Shown: positions 33,490-45,904 of the stretch, in pieces
How positions within the stretch are numbered: the first letter of the stretch is position 1
How the letters are laid out: each line of letters starts with the position of its first letter
Assembly: GCA_028023455.1 (NCBI GenBank)
Contig: JAQFVV010006215.1
Coordinates: 4,075,230 to 4,139,229, forward strand
DNA from: Epiperipatus broadwayi
Lineage: Eukaryota; Onychophora; Udeonychophora; Euonychophora; Peripatidae
Length of the DNA: 64,000 bases
Reading direction: 5' to 3'
Notes under the pieces: model-generated
Databases searched by the model: none
Told to the model about the DNA's origin: nothing
What the model saw: the letters and a program-made list of their open reading frames with translations, nothing else
Translations under genes and position numbers: made by a program

Positions 33490-35110
33490 CATTTATTTAT
33501 TAAAAGATAAATATAGATGCGTATGCAAGCTGTTAATAAAAATATGCTAAAACACTCCGGAAAAGAAACAGCTAATTAATTATTCAGAAAGAAATAAAAC
33601 TTATTGAAAGTAACAGGCTAATTTATATGTTAGGAAAAGTTATTTTATGCAAATTAGTCAAACTGATAAGAAAAGGCTATAGAAGAATTAAGCAGTGTGG
33701 CAGTTGTCTAAGTATCATTGTGAGAATTTAAACAGGAAGAATAAAAGTGAACTAGTGGAAAGTTAAACTAGTAATGTGAAATAGTTCTGATATTAGTAAA
33801 GAAGATCTCTACTTAAGAATCTATTGGACTATCTCTAATATAATGTGTGTAAGTAGTAAGGTGCCTACAGAAATAAATTTACAAAATTGTAAAGTTATAA
33901 ACTACAGAATTTAAGAGACTTTATATAAGTTAATCTCTAAGAAGAAATGACCTTTAAGAAATCTAAGTGATCTTATATTCAGCTAGCAAACCACTAAGTC
34001 AAACTACTAATATCTTACTAATACCCGATTGTTATTATTCAGAATAAACAAACTCTTGGAAGTTTTATTTAAACATTTGTTCTTTTTCATTATTTAACAA
34101 ATATAATTATTCAGCTGCCAATTGATTGCTTGGTCCTGAACATATTAGTCACCAAATCCATACTGGATATGTTAATCGATAATCCATACTGGAGATGTTA
34201 ATCGATAATATATAACATATTGCTTAAAGCAAAAAAATACTGAAGAAAAAAGTCACTCTAAACTAATGTGAACATAATTGTAAAATTTTAATTTATAATT
34301 TTATAATAATATAATATAAAGTATAAAAACGTGTAATTTACTAAAAAATAATACATTGCCATAATTTTATAATAATAATACAAACTTTTATAATTTAGTA
34401 AAAATAATAGAAAATAATTTTTTAATGAAAAATACAAGTTTTTGTTAATTTATTAAAAAGTAATACAGACTAATGGAGGTTGTAAAAAAAAAGGAGATAA
34501 ACATTATTCCTGGCAACAGAAATAATATTTGACAATTTGGCATAAAGTTTTTCACAATCCATTTTGATCAGCTGTTTGTGCTTCCAGAAAATGCCAATAT
34601 AGTGTGTGTTTTTTTGATTAAAAAAAAATCTTTTAAAAGCATGATAAAATGCAAATAGGTGCTACAATTTCAGGAAATCATTCTTCTGAAAATAGCAATG
34701 CAAATTTTTTTCTGACAAAACATGTTCAAAGGGTGAGCAGTAGAAGTCAACAAGAAATCATCTGATTGAGTAACATGCAATGTCTGACTCGCCTAAATTT
34801 TGCAAAAGTATAACATCTGCTTATCCAAATACTAGTTGTAAGTGCTTATGTCAGATAAAAATCGTCTTTTAATTTATATCAAAAATAGTTGTTTTGAAAA
34901 TTATAAATAGAACAAATTGTTTGAGTGAATTATTATTATTTTTTAATCACAAATTCTAATAAATAGTGAAATTGATATTTTAAATCAGAAATTCTAGCAG
35001 TATTTATAAACCAATAAAACAACACATGACTTTTCACATATTCAGTTGCTGTTTTATTAGCATGTTTTCCACCTTCTTTTTGCCACTTACAATAATCTTT
35101 AAAAAACAAT
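33490..35110. other. Intron, AT-rich, nothing recognised
   Basis: A doubled word ATCCATACTGGA(T/G)ATGTTAATCGATAA at about 34155-34210 is a two-copy tandem of ~35 bp. Otherwise no feature. Confidence 0.4.
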
Positions 35111-35129
35111 AATAATTGCTAGATGGCAG

Positions 35130-35690
35130 TGCTTAATAAATCCCTATCCTGTGTTCTCCTACTCAAAATCTCCTTACTAATTTAAATTTTATGTTTTATG
35201 ACGTTCATTAGTGAGGAGTTTTGGATCTTGGAACAGTACAATTAGACCTTAAGATGTAATGCAACTTTCTTTCAGCTCCTGTCATTTACCTTTAAGTTAT
35301 TTTATTAAGCTATTAATCCAAACTAATAACATATAAATGTTTTCAATCTAAGCCAATTTACTTATACAGTTATATAGATCTGAATTCAGTTTCTATATAT
35401 TATTGTGTTCTTAAGTTTTTTAAAGGGTGAATTTAGTTATTAAAAAACTAAGGATGCCATACTATATAGAAACTGTACTGGATTTAGGTCTATATGATTA
35501 TACAAGCAAGTTGGTGTAGATTGAAAAGATTTATATGCTTACAGTTTGGGCTGATAGTTTAGAAAATATAACATAGAGGCAAATTATGGGAGCTGTAAGG
35601 AAGATGCTTTAGATCCTAAGCTCCATTTGCACTGTACCAAGATTCAAAGATCCTTTGTATATTATATCAATGAGTTTAAGATCTTTTAAA
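35130..35690. mobile_element. Decayed foldback of the CAGGCAAAACTC family
   Basis: The left arm has AATCCCTATCCTGTG, TTCATTAGTGAGGAGTTTTGGATC, TTAAGATGTAATGCAACTTTC and TATAGATCTGAATTCAGTTTC. The right arm mirrors this (CTGTACTGGATTTAGGTCTA, GAGCTGTAAGG, TTTAGATCCTAAGCTCC). The centre is near 35430. The hammerhead core is eroded (CTAATGA), and this is the oldest-looking copy in the window. Confidence 0.5.
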
Positions 35691-35699
35691 ATTCTTACA

Positions 35700-36220
35700 G
35701 TTTTTAAGAAAGATTAATAATGTTTTTGTTAATACTAATAAGTTTTTGAAATCTATTATAAACTCTTTATAGTTCACTGATACGGATTTTATAATCAATA
35801 TTCCAAAATTCAAATGCAATATATAAACTTAGCATTACCAACATATTTATTAATAGAAATAATTGTGTCTTTGTCAAGAATCCATTACTAATGATTTGGT
35901 TGGTAATGGTATAAGATTTATATATGTTATACCACTGAATATTAAAATTCCATTATATCCAAAAGTTAGACCTAAGACTTTATGATTATTTTAAAAATAT
36001 TTTTGTGTTAATAATATAACTCCATTCCATATGTTCTTGTCATTACAGTGGTTATTACTATGTGATTATTCATATAATATATGAACATTGTTGGGCTGCT
36101 CACCAACATGCATTATTTAGCATGGTGAGTTTATTGGCTTTTTACTTCTGAGTTTAAGATCAAGAAACACTATGTTTTTCTTCTGAGTTACCTGATAAGG
36201 CAGAATGAATGTGTGTGTGA
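35700..36220. other. Intron, AT-rich, nothing recognised
   Basis: May contain more of the 5'-truncated LINE that becomes readable from 36225, but no motif is clear. Confidence 0.3.
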
Positions 36221-36224
36221 ATGG

Positions 36225-36672
36225 AAAATTGTTTTTTATTAGATATATACAATCATGACAGCTAAGACTTGGTCACTTAATAGAAGAGCAATACAGAGAT
36301 TTCAGACCACTCAAAGAAGTATGGATGGATGCATATTACGAGTATCAAGAAGAGATTGTAAATGCAATACATGGGTAAAAGAACAAACAGGTATTACTGA
36401 TACCATTGAAAGAATTAAAGACTGAAGTGGAGTTGGGCTGGACAAATTGCTATAAAGGTTGATAATAGATGGATAATTGAAATCTTAAACTGGATTTCAA
36501 GAATCTGTAAAGACCCAGAAAGAGACCATATGTGAGATGAATGGATGAAATAAGAAAGTGTGCAGGGATAATGTGGAGAAGAGAGGCTACAGATAGTAAA
36601 AGATGAATTGAACTTGTAGAGACCTTCATACTGCAGTGGATTGATAATAGTTGATAATGATGATGATGTTGA
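36225..36672 (+). pseudogene. LINE retrotransposon 3' end, C-terminus of ORF2
   Basis: Broken plus-strand frames give TAKTWSLNRRAIQRFQTTQR, then CILRVSRRD, LKWSWAGQIA, DNRWIIEILNW and RWMDEIRKCAGIMWRREAT-like text. This is the standard C-terminal order of LINE ORF2 proteins ('AETWxLTxxxxxxLxxxQRxMxRxMLGxxxRD', 'LKWxWAGHxAR', 'RGRPxxRWxDDI'). The 3' end is a TGATGATGATG microsatellite tail. 5' truncated and frame-broken, so inactive. A second, shorter copy lies at 42000. The minus-strand frame 36450-36695 is its shadow. The clade is not determined. Confidence 0.75.
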
Positions 36673-37309
36673 ATATAATAATTACCTACAATCATTTTGG
36701 ATAATTTTGATACCTATAGAATACTATATTTTTCAGTAAACTATCTATTATTAATCATGAAGGAGCATATGACCTTGATTTAATATATGCCATCCAATTA
36801 TATCAGAAAACATGTAGTGTTTCACGTTCTTGATTTGCAGTCATTAAATTTTTTATACTAAATTTAAATTTTATTTTGAAAAATTCTAGAATGGTATACA
36901 TTGCTAAATTAAAAAGAATTTAAGACTCAAGATCAAACATTATCATCATCATCGTTATTGTTTTATTACTATTATCATTATTATAATAATAACAGTCTAT
37001 GAAGAAACTTTATTATAATCTCTTTATAGGTACTCTTCCAAGTATCGATTTTTAATGTTGCACAATTGAATCTATTAATTACTATTTGGCAACATTCTTT
37101 CTTGTTTTGTAAATTCTTTAGTCTTTTTCATTAATCACTGAATCTTATTTGGTTTATATAACTTTTATTTATTTATTTTAGAAGAATGTGATATATTATT
37201 TGTGCACTCATATCAGACATGCTTAGAAAATAATTGGCATTTTAAAATCTCACCAGTGATTTTTTAAATTATCGATGAGGTCTTATGAATATATTTTCAA
37301 GTGTTTTGC

Positions 37310-37470
37310 TTTTGTCAGTGCATCTTTCACTTTAGCTCAATCTTATCCAAACATCCATTAGCCCAGAAGTCAGACCAACTTCTCTCACTATGATTGCATT
37401 TTGAAACATCTACTTTACATTTTTCAATAAACAGCATATGATCACCATTTCTTATGCTTGCTCTTAACTG
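37310..37470. repeat. Outer part of the CAGGCAAAACTC family
   Basis: GCATCTTTCACTTTAG, AGAAGTCAGACCAA, TGATTGCATTTTGAAACAT and GATCACCATTTCTTATGCTTG also occur near 5240-5340, 5800 and 43560, so they are part of the longer element and not unique sequence. Confidence 0.55.
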
Positions 37471-37732
37471 TTATTAAAACAGGCAAAACTCTCCATACAG
37501 TAGTGCCACTCAATGCAAGCCAGAGTAATCAATGGATGCCAGAAGGCTTGTGCATAAAATCCCTTTCTAATGCATACTCATCCAATATTCACAAGCTAGA
37601 AGCTAGTCTGGGGATATTGGATGAATAGGCACTAGATTGGAGATTTTATGCACAAGCCTTCTAGCATCCATTGATTACTCTGGCTTGCACTGAGTGGCAC
37701 TACTGTATGGAGAGTTTTGCCTGTTTTAATAA
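37471..37732. mobile_element. Palindromic copy of the CAGGCAAAACTC family
   Basis: A near-perfect hairpin of two ~125-bp arms, starting TTATTAAAACAGGCAAAACT and ending with its complement. The centre (about 37590-37605) falls inside the hammerhead region, where one arm stops; the other arm keeps CTAGTCTGGGGATATTGG. The catalytic CTGATGA is absent. This looks like an inverted dimer produced by strand switching near the ribozyme. Confidence 0.75.
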
Positions 37733-37894
37733 TACTTAGCATATGTTATAATTTAACTTCGTATATACATTTTTTTAGACATATTTAAATTTAACTTCAT
37801 CACACACATATATATATATATTTCAAAAGTCTATTTCATCGCACAAACATACGACCAAAATATATGAAAAAGATAAATGAGATATTTCTAAATT

Positions 37895-38105
37895 ATTTTA
37901 AGTAATATTTACTGAGGCTGTAACCTCGAGCATATGCATGTAAAATGCGATAGTAGGGACCTCTACAGGTGTTTAACCACAAGCTTACCTGTAGAGGTCC
38001 CTACAATCGCATTTTACACGCATATGCTTGAGGTTACATCCTCAGTAAATATTACTTATGTAATCAATGTGCGTTTAATAAATTTATAAATTATTTTAAA
38101 TAAAT
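37895..38105. mobile_element. Palindromic minimal copy of the GTAGGGACCTCTAC family
   Basis: TAAGTAATATTTACTGAGGC ... GTAGGGACCTCTACAG GTG ... ACAAGCTTAC is mirrored at once by CCTGTAGAGGTCCCTAC ... CCTCAGTAAATATTACTTA. The right flank TGTAATCAATGTGCGTTTAA is mirrored at the left side of the larger element (24500-24537), so the family's true end lies further out. Confidence 0.75.
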
Positions 38106-38144
38106 TAATATATTATTATGTTACTAAACTACTTTGAATGTAAT

Positions 38145-38750
38145 TAGAGGGGATTTGAACCCAGACTTTTGCGATTCCTTCAGCTATTCACTCCATCTTA
38201 TATAACTGATGCACATGACCATATACAAGTGGAAACGATAAATCTCCAATATTTGTATTTCATGCTGAACCAGCACACATCAGTTGGTCCAGATCATTAT
38301 TTCCCATACACATATATAATCAGTGCTCAGCTAATATTAAGATAGATCTTCACACTTTACTGGACAGCCTTCAATCTTTTTCACACTTCAACTCTTCATC
38401 CATTCATATTATTGAAAATCTGACGATGAAATGCTCAAAACTGTTGCTGATGCTAATATTGTGGATGGCTGAAGAGTTGGAGGATGTAAAAGATTGAAGG
38501 GTCCACTAAAGTTTGAAGATCTGCTATCTTAATATAAACTGAGCACTGATTACATATATGTGTGGGAGATGATGAACTAGACCAACTGATGAGTGCTGGC
38601 TTAACATGATATATGTATATTGGAGATCATTTATCCTTTTCATTTGTATGTGATCACGTGTGACGGTTGTATAAGATGGAATGGATAGCTAAAGAGAGCT
38701 TCAAAATCTGTGCTCAAATATCCTCTAATTACACCTAAAGTTCAGTATAT
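38145..38750. mobile_element. Foldback of the GAATTCGAACCC hammerhead family
   Basis: Arms about 38145-38420 and 38455-38745: GGGGATTTGAACCCAGACTT against AATCTGTGCTCAAATATCC, and GCTGAACCAGCACACATCAG against CTGATGAGTGCTGGCTTAAC. Both cores have one fatal change: the left arm has CTGATGT, and the right arm (CTGATGA at 38586-38592) has GATAT in place of GAAAT. Stem I ACCAA/TTGGA is kept. Non-coding, intronic. Confidence 0.65.
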
Positions 38751-39015
38751 ACATTATACATGTATTCAAATAAATTATTTTAAATAAATTATTATTATTA
38801 TTGTTATTATTATTATTATTTATTATTATTATATTACGTTACTTAAAAAAAATTAACTCAGTCACTAAAAAATAATAAGTTAAAGGTAATACTAATAATA
38901 TTTCATATGCAGAATATTATATTTAATTTAATGAACTATAGTATAGATAAGCTGATGCATAGCATCACAGAAACACACCATACATGCTCTCACACACATA
39001 TATAAATAACTTTAC

Positions 39016-39178
39016 CTTTGGGATGAATATCAGACAGACTGTAAATGTTGTACAAAAAATTATAAACAAAGAATTGATAATGAAACGAATTTGAACTTTG
39101 TCTTCACTTATTAAATAAGAAATGAGAATTCCTAGACCACACATCACGCTGACATTATACATGCTCATGCCAATGTAC
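39016..39178 (-). CDS. GABBR2: GABA-B receptor subunit, TM6-TM7 exon
   Basis: Acceptor TATATATAATTTTAG, donor AAAG|GTAAAG. The exon encodes 54 full codons after one base completing the lysine codon split with the 47731-47839 exon. It reads YIGMSMYNVSVMCGLGILIS (end of intracellular loop 3 and TM6), then YLISEDKVQ (extracellular loop 3), then TM7 with FIIFCTTFTVCLIFIPK. The words YIGMS-YNV--MC and IIFC-T-T-CL-F-PK are diagnostic of GABA-B class C GPCRs, which bind GABA as obligate dimers and signal through Gi/o at the plasma membrane. The minus-strand frame at 38965-39168 contains this exon but runs past the donor. A tRNA SINE and a 620-bp (CTAT)n array begin only 50 and 300 bases upstream. 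Confidence 0.92.
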
Positions 39179-39228
39179 CTAAAATTATATATATATTAAA
39201 AACATTTTGAATATTAATAAAATAATAA

Positions 39229-39400
39229 GGCTTCAAGGCATAGTGGTTATTTATCCATCTACTTATATCTATAATCCAAGGTTCAAAACTATAACCAATC
39301 CAGCTGGAGCTTCAATTTTACTGATCAGTAAATAGGTATCTAACTATTCAAAGGTAAAACTAATCCAAAAATTGAAAACTGCTAAACTTTTCACCAATGG
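39229..39400 (+). mobile_element. tRNA-derived SINE
   Basis: AAGGCTTCAAGGCATAGTGG TTA carries an A-box-like GGCATAGTGGTTA, and CAAGGTTCAAAACTAT 45 bases later is a B box. A body with CAGCTGGAGCTTCAATTTTA and ACTGATCAGTAAATAGGTATCT follows, then TCAAAGGTAAAAC. Tail words recur at 28915 and 32610. Decayed, 5' tRNA-like region still readable. Confidence 0.6.
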
Positions 39401-39477
39401 TAGTTGGAAAATCAGGGTAATGATTTTTTCCCTTCACTGTTCTCCTTAGGAAGTTATTGGAAAGGCTTTCATTCTGG

Positions 39478-40097
<620 letters not shown>

Positions 40098-40099
40098 GT

Positions 40100-41995
40100 A
40101 TTCAGAATACCCACTTAATGGAACTGCATGTTATTTACTTATCAATGTATAAATAAATAACTCAACCATAAAAAAGAATGTATGCATTTATACTACCAAG
40201 AACATATTTAATCATCAATCACAATTTATATTAGTATCCCATATCTGAACATAAATTTATCAACTGTTAATTTAAATATATATATCGTGAGGTTGTGCAT
40301 ACTCGTCTATCATCTTAGTATTATTAGAAGGAGAGAATTACTTTTAGGAGATATTGTGTGTAGTTTACTTTTCAATATATTTATTATCTGTGACATCTGA
40401 TACCAGCAAATATTTAAATATGTAACAAATTTTAAACTTGTACTGCATTTTAATTATATGACAAATATTTTTTTGTAAACTTTTTCATGTGTAATGCTTT
40501 TGATCATAAGTCTTTGTAAAAATAAACCAATTTGTCTTGAATATATTAAGAAGTTATGCCAAAATTGTGCAAAACAATAATTGATAATAAAATTTTCATA
40601 TATTAAAGAGTACCATAACTTTTCATCTCGAGCTTTGCTTCAAAGCTTTTTATATTTTTTTTTTTTTGTAATTTATCTCTATATTTTTAATCTGCTTAGA
40701 TACATTTGCTTAAGATTTTTCCAAAATTGGTCTTACTTATTTGCTGGTGCTGGATTTTCAACTGTTTCTTAAAACTTTTTTGATTTCCTTTATCTTTTAT
40801 TTGGTAATCTTTATGCATTACATCTTGTGATTCTTTAATACTTGAGTCATTTTTATTTCTATTCTTTATTCCTCCTCTAGTTTTATGCTTTCAATTTATT
40901 CCACAATTCCTTTAATTTTTGCTCTATTTTTGGAGTATTGTTGGGCTTATTTATTACTCCTTTGTTCTTTTGGGATATTTCTTTTATTCTCATGAGAATA
41001 TTTTTTTAATTATTCTGCCTATATTATTTTCGACATTTTTCTCATTTTGGCTAATTTTTTAATTTCTGAATTTAGTGTATAATAACTTCCAACTTTCTGT
41101 CTTATTATTCTTTATCCTGATTTATTTTCTTAATAGCCTTGATAATTTTTTTCATCTTCTTCAATATTCCTTTTTCATCTTGTTTTTTTTTTTGCTCTAA
41201 ATCATCCCTTTTCTTTCAAAAATTGTATATTTTATGGGACATGTGATTTATTTTATCTCATTTCTTTCACAATTCTTCCTATCATCTTTATTAGTATTGT
41301 AAGACATTCATTATTTTCCATTTTTTGCACTATGTCTTATCAATTATCATTAAATATTTATTTTGCTCTCTTTTTTTAGCTAAATTTTTTATTAAATTTG
41401 TTTTGCTTAATTCTTCTATATTTATCTCCTTTCTTCAATGCAATTCTCTATATCATTACTCTATACATCTATTATTTAATCTGCCATTTAAAACTATTTT
41501 AATGGGATTTTTTAAAAAATATATTTTAATCTGCCATATTGCCAATTATTTATTCTTATATTCTATTCTATGTATTCATTTGTGATTGTTAAGTTTTTCC
41601 ATTCAAACTGTGATTATCACCAAATCTTCAGTTTTCTGTCAATATTATTTAGATAATGGAATGTCTCAAGATCTAATAAAATGAACTAGTTTGGTTCAGG
41701 TTTTTTTAATCATTGAGTAGACATATCAATAATGTAGATGAAAACTAAACTAGGAATCGGTTATTCCTTGAGGTGCTCTAATTTAGTTTTCTAAATGGAC
41801 TAACTTTATAATAAGGTTTAACTATTTTCAGTTTTTATTTCTGTGTTTACATTTCTGCATGCTCAGCTCAGTTCCCTGAACATAAAACTAGGTTTTTGAT
41901 AGCCAAACAATTATACATACTATGTACATAATGCATGAACAATTATAGAATGTTCATAACAGACTAAACTGAAATAATGAACAATTATTTTAATA
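40100..41995. other. Intron; T-rich, possible decayed A-rich element on minus strand
   Basis: From about 40500 to 41600 the plus strand is T-rich. On the minus strand broken frames are rich in K, N, E and I (for example KIEQKLKELWNKLK near 40900), like the coding strand of an A-rich retroelement, but no catalytic motif was found. The frames at 40581-40772 and 41325-41585 (+) are not supported. Confidence 0.35.
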
Positions 41996-41999
41996 ATTA

Positions 42000-42212
42000 T
42001 GGACAATTGAAATCTTAAACTGCATTCCAAGAGATTGTAAAAGACCCAGAAAGATATCACATGTGAGATGGATAGATGAAATAAGAAAGTGTGCAGGGGT
42101 GATGTGGAGAAGAGAAGCTAAAGATCGGAGAAGGTGGATTGATTTGGAGAGACCTTCATCCTGCAGTGGATTGATAATGTTTGATGATGATGATAATTAT
42201 GATGATGACTGA
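42000..42212 (+). pseudogene. LINE 3' end, second copy
   Basis: Starts at GACAATTGAAATCTTAAACT and follows 36470-36665 closely, including KRPRKISHVRWIDEIRKCAG-type text and the TGATGATGATGA tail. Heavily 5' truncated. It shares the same lineage as the copy at 36225. Confidence 0.75.
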
Positions 42213-42219
42213 AATAATA

Positions 42220-43240
42220 TAATATGAAAAATGGAAATTAATGAAGTTCATTGTGCTGTTCTTTCATATAAATTATAATAAATAATAAAAAAAAAATCAT
42301 AATAATTTTACAAAAAAAGCCTTTTTGGCCCATGGCTTTATGCTCTTTCCAGATGTTAAGCATCTATTTTAATGATAACCAATTATTGCAGATAGAACAC
42401 CATCTAGTGTTCTATAATGGAAAAAAATAACAACAACAAAATAAAATAATAAAACAGAATAAAATTATGATATACAGATTCAATATGAATTCAAAGAATT
42501 TATTGTATAACATAACAGCATACATAATAAATACACTGTAAAACTTTATAATAATTTTAATAAAACTAAATTAACAATAAAAACATTGATGATATGACAA
42601 GTTAATATTTTGATAGATATAGAAATTACAAAATCCATATGTTCTTATGATGATTAATGTTATTTGCATCTCTCAGCCTGTTTATTTATTAAATTAATCT
42701 AAAGAAAACTATTTTGATATTTTGAATTAATATAGATTGATTTTATCCAGAAATATATTTATTAACTAGTAAAGCAATATATTAATGAAATGTAAATGTT
42801 AAAATAAAATATGAATATTCAAATTATAAAATATTTTCAACTATTAAAATTATAAAAATGAATTTAGACTTTTATATCTCAATAAAAGGGCGTTTGTTAT
42901 ATGACATTACTCATTTCTCTTTTTTCCAAGCCAATAAATCAATTCATAACTGATACTTTGTTCAGGTTTTAGAGAGTTTTGGAATTGATACAGTTATTTT
43001 AATTGCATGGTTGGAGGAAAAATACAAACCAAAAAAAGAGTTACTTCACTAACCATATTACAGAAAATAATAATCATCATTTTTGTCTCTTCCCTAGTTT
43101 AAATAAATTTCAAAGTCTATGTCATGGATACATAACCTAAAACTATGGGTGCTTGAAGTCCAGAATGGCATGAATGTGATCCACACAAAATAATAAGCTT
43201 ACTTAAAACATTATATTTTTTTGTGAGTGCATGTCAAAAT
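42220..43240. other. Intron, AT-rich, nothing recognised
   Basis: No definable feature. Confidence 0.4.
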
Positions 43241-43244
43241 GTGA

Positions 43245-43549
43245 GTAAAATAAATGTGATTAAAACAGGCAAAACTCTCCATACAGTAGTGCCATTTAGT
43301 GCCAACCAGAGTAATCAATGGATGCCAGAAGGCTTGTGCATAAAATCCCCATCTAGTGTCTACAAGCCAGAAACTAGTGTGGGGATATTGGATGAGTAGG
43401 CACTAGATGGGGATTTTATGCACAAGCCTTCTGGCATCCATTGATTACTCTGGTTAGCACTGAGTGACACTACTGTATGGAGAGTTTTGCCTGTTTTAAT
43501 AACAATTATGTGCTATCATAAGAAATGGTGATCATGTAAAATAAATGTG
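43245..43549. mobile_element. Palindromic CAGGCAAAACTC-family copy with 14-bp target duplication
   Basis: The hairpin 43259-43502 begins ATTAAAACAGGCAAAACTCT and ends with its complement, followed by a unique end AACAATTATGTG...AAATGGTGATCAT (to 43535). The word GTAAAATAAATGTG lies immediately before (43245-43258) and after (43536-43549), so the element is 277 bp with 14-bp target duplications. The hairpin centre keeps the 3' half of the hammerhead (AAGCCAGAAACTAGTGTGGG), while CTGATGA is lost. This copy fixes the element ends. Confidence 0.75.
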
Positions 43550-43554
43550 CAGAT

Positions 43555-44135
43555 ACTCTAACTATTTATATGCATCTTTCACTTCAGTTTTGTGGCAGTG
43601 TACAGTTTCCAGTGCAATTATCTTCCAATTGCAGATTGTAGAATTGACACGATCAGACACAAGACAGAAATTTATTACAATATTAGGGTTTGAAGTTATT
43701 TAGAAATCAGGTAGGCATTTTAATGATTATTATAAATACATTGAACATCTTAGTGACATCTTATATGCCCAAATGTGTTATAGAACTAGCAATCAGATGA
43801 TAGAAGGGCATTTGTCAACTGATTGAGTCATTATATGAAATTGAAAAATCATTGGCTATTAGATGCACATTCTTTCATGTAATAAGGGATGTACTGCTTT
43901 CTCTACATAATAGTAAAGTTTTATAATAAGATCTGAAAATAAGTGCCAATCTATAAAATCAGTGCCCATTTACAGATGCATTTGGGCTGTCTAATATCAC
44001 CCTTACAATTGACTCTCTGTCTTGCCCTGCATAGCCAGCTAAGAGAAGTATTGAAAGACCTAAACCTTGCTTTCTTCTCTTGTCAATTAATTTTTATAAT
44101 AAAGGTAAATAAAATCCTTTATCTATTATTATTTT
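43555..44135. other. Intron; edge of repeat family then nothing recognised
   Basis: GCATCTTTCACTTCAG near 43564 echoes 37318. The frame 43943-44203 (+) runs into the hAT relic; its last residues (PPKKKR) belong to that element's N-terminus. Confidence 0.35.
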
Positions 44136-44139
44136 TTAG

Positions 44140-45900
44140 CCCTAGCATGGATTTCACAAAGTCCCCCCAAAAGTCCGTCCCCCCCCCCAAAAAAAAAAGA
44201 TAAATTACAGATGAAGAAAGATTATCAATAAAAAATGGATAAGTGACTATTTTTTGTTAAGGCAAATATTAAAGTATTCTGCTTAATTTGTGGTTTGCAA
44301 ATTTTTAAAGACTATAATATAAAAAGGCATTATATGCAAAAACATGCTGCCAAATTCAGTGCATAAGGAGAATTGTGTTATAAGGAACAAATAGTAAAAC
44401 TGAAAAAAGTCTGCCTTCTCAACAAAAATTGTTTCAAAAGATTACAACTCAGAAGAATTTCATAGTAGAAGTTAGATATGTGGTAGCATATTTTATAGCA
44501 AAAAAATCAAAACCATTTATTAACAGATTATTAAGCAATTAGCATTAAGAAATATATGCAAAGTATCACAGATATAATTTTCTTTAAAAAAAAAAGGGGG
44601 CTATTTCTAAAATTAATTTGTCTCATCAGACTATAGCCAGGCAAACTGAAAAAATTAAAAAATCTATGAAGAAAGGTTTGTAGAGAAAATATGCAAATTT
44701 AAAATTTTATGTTTTGCAATGGATGATATTACCACTGCTATAGATATGGCTCATTTGTCATTTTTATTAGATATATGGATGATGAATATAATGTCACTGA
44801 AGAAATGGCTTCTTTAATACCATTCAAAGACATAACTAAATCAAGAGATTTGTAATAATAAAAAAAAACAGCAAAAAAAATATGTTGAAATGATTTTCTT
44901 CATCCATTATCAATATTTCTGGTATTGTTACAGATAGTACCTAGTTAATGGTAGGTAAAAGAGAAGGATTTGTAAAATAAATAGAAGATAATGTAAGTAT
45001 AATTTGTGTAAGATAATGTAAGTATTGCCCCAAACTTATGTTTGATGAAGTATAATTCATAATACATTGAGAAGATGTATGTACAAAAGTTTTAAAAATG
45101 GATAACATCATGTAAATTATCATAAAGTCTACAAATTTCATAAGGATAAGGGATTGAATCATTAGAAATTCCAGGAATTTGACTATTGTGATATCATTTA
45201 CTTCACAGGAATAAAATGGCTAAATCAAGGCCAAGTGTTGAAAAGATTTTCTGATCTTCCACATGTTATTAAGTTGTTTATGCTATCAAAAACAAATTTG
45301 TGCCAGAATTTAATGATAAAAACTGGCTTAAAAATTTAGAATGAGTTTAACATGCATTTTCATAATAAAAAACAACTTGTAAATACAATATTTCAGACCA
45401 TAACAGTGTACCAAATGAAACTGAATTTATAGCAAACTCAAATTAAGGCAAACAATTTTATGCATTGCTACACATTGGCTAAACACAGTCCTGTGAATAG
45501 CAAGCAAATATGCAGTTTTTCTTCCTGTTTGATACAAAAATTTGAAAATAGATTTCAAGATTTCTGGGGGAAAAGTCGACATAAATATGTTACACGTCAA
45601 TTTTCAAATGGAATGCATAGAGCTACAAACTGACATTAAGCTTAAAAAAAATGATATATCGTTTTACTAAACTTAGATAGATCTTCCCCAAAACAAATAT
45701 TGCTTGTTTCGCAATCACACTTTATTCTTGTCATCGCTTTTTGACTTTATATTTTATTAATGTCTTTGCTTTTTGACAGCACCTACATTTGGAGAAATTA
45801 TTTTCAAGAATGAAACACATTAAGAGTAAAATTAGAACAAAACATCTGACGAGCTAACGAGATATAATTTTTCAGATACAATATCAAATACCTTACTAGT
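44140..45900 (+). pseudogene. hAT transposase relic (ZBED5/GTF2IRD2-like type)
   Basis: Read on the plus strand across several frames, the order is: a basic start (PKKKR, ITDEERL); a BED-like zinc finger VFCLICGLQIFKDYNIKRHY MQKHAAKF with C-x2-C...H-x4-H spacing; SYVVAYFIAKKSKPFI-like text; a 'gtd...' core remnant LMVGKREGFVK near 44940; IIHxEDVCTKVLKMDNIM (45050-45120), equivalent to 'CIIHQEALCAKVLKMDxVM'; IKWLNQGQVLKRFSDLPHVI (45200-45265), equivalent to 'VRWLSRGxVLxRFxEL'; NRFQDF (about 45550); and a dimerisation-end remnant FDSTYIWRNYFQE (45775-45810), equivalent to 'FGSTYxCExxFSxM'. Many stops and frameshifts; inactive. It is on the opposite strand to the host gene, inside its intron. 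Confidence 0.8.
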
Positions 45901-45904
45901 TTTA

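Noticed and set aside
44941-45162. Minus-strand 73-residue frame
   Set aside because: Shadow of the hAT relic, whose homology is on the plus strand.
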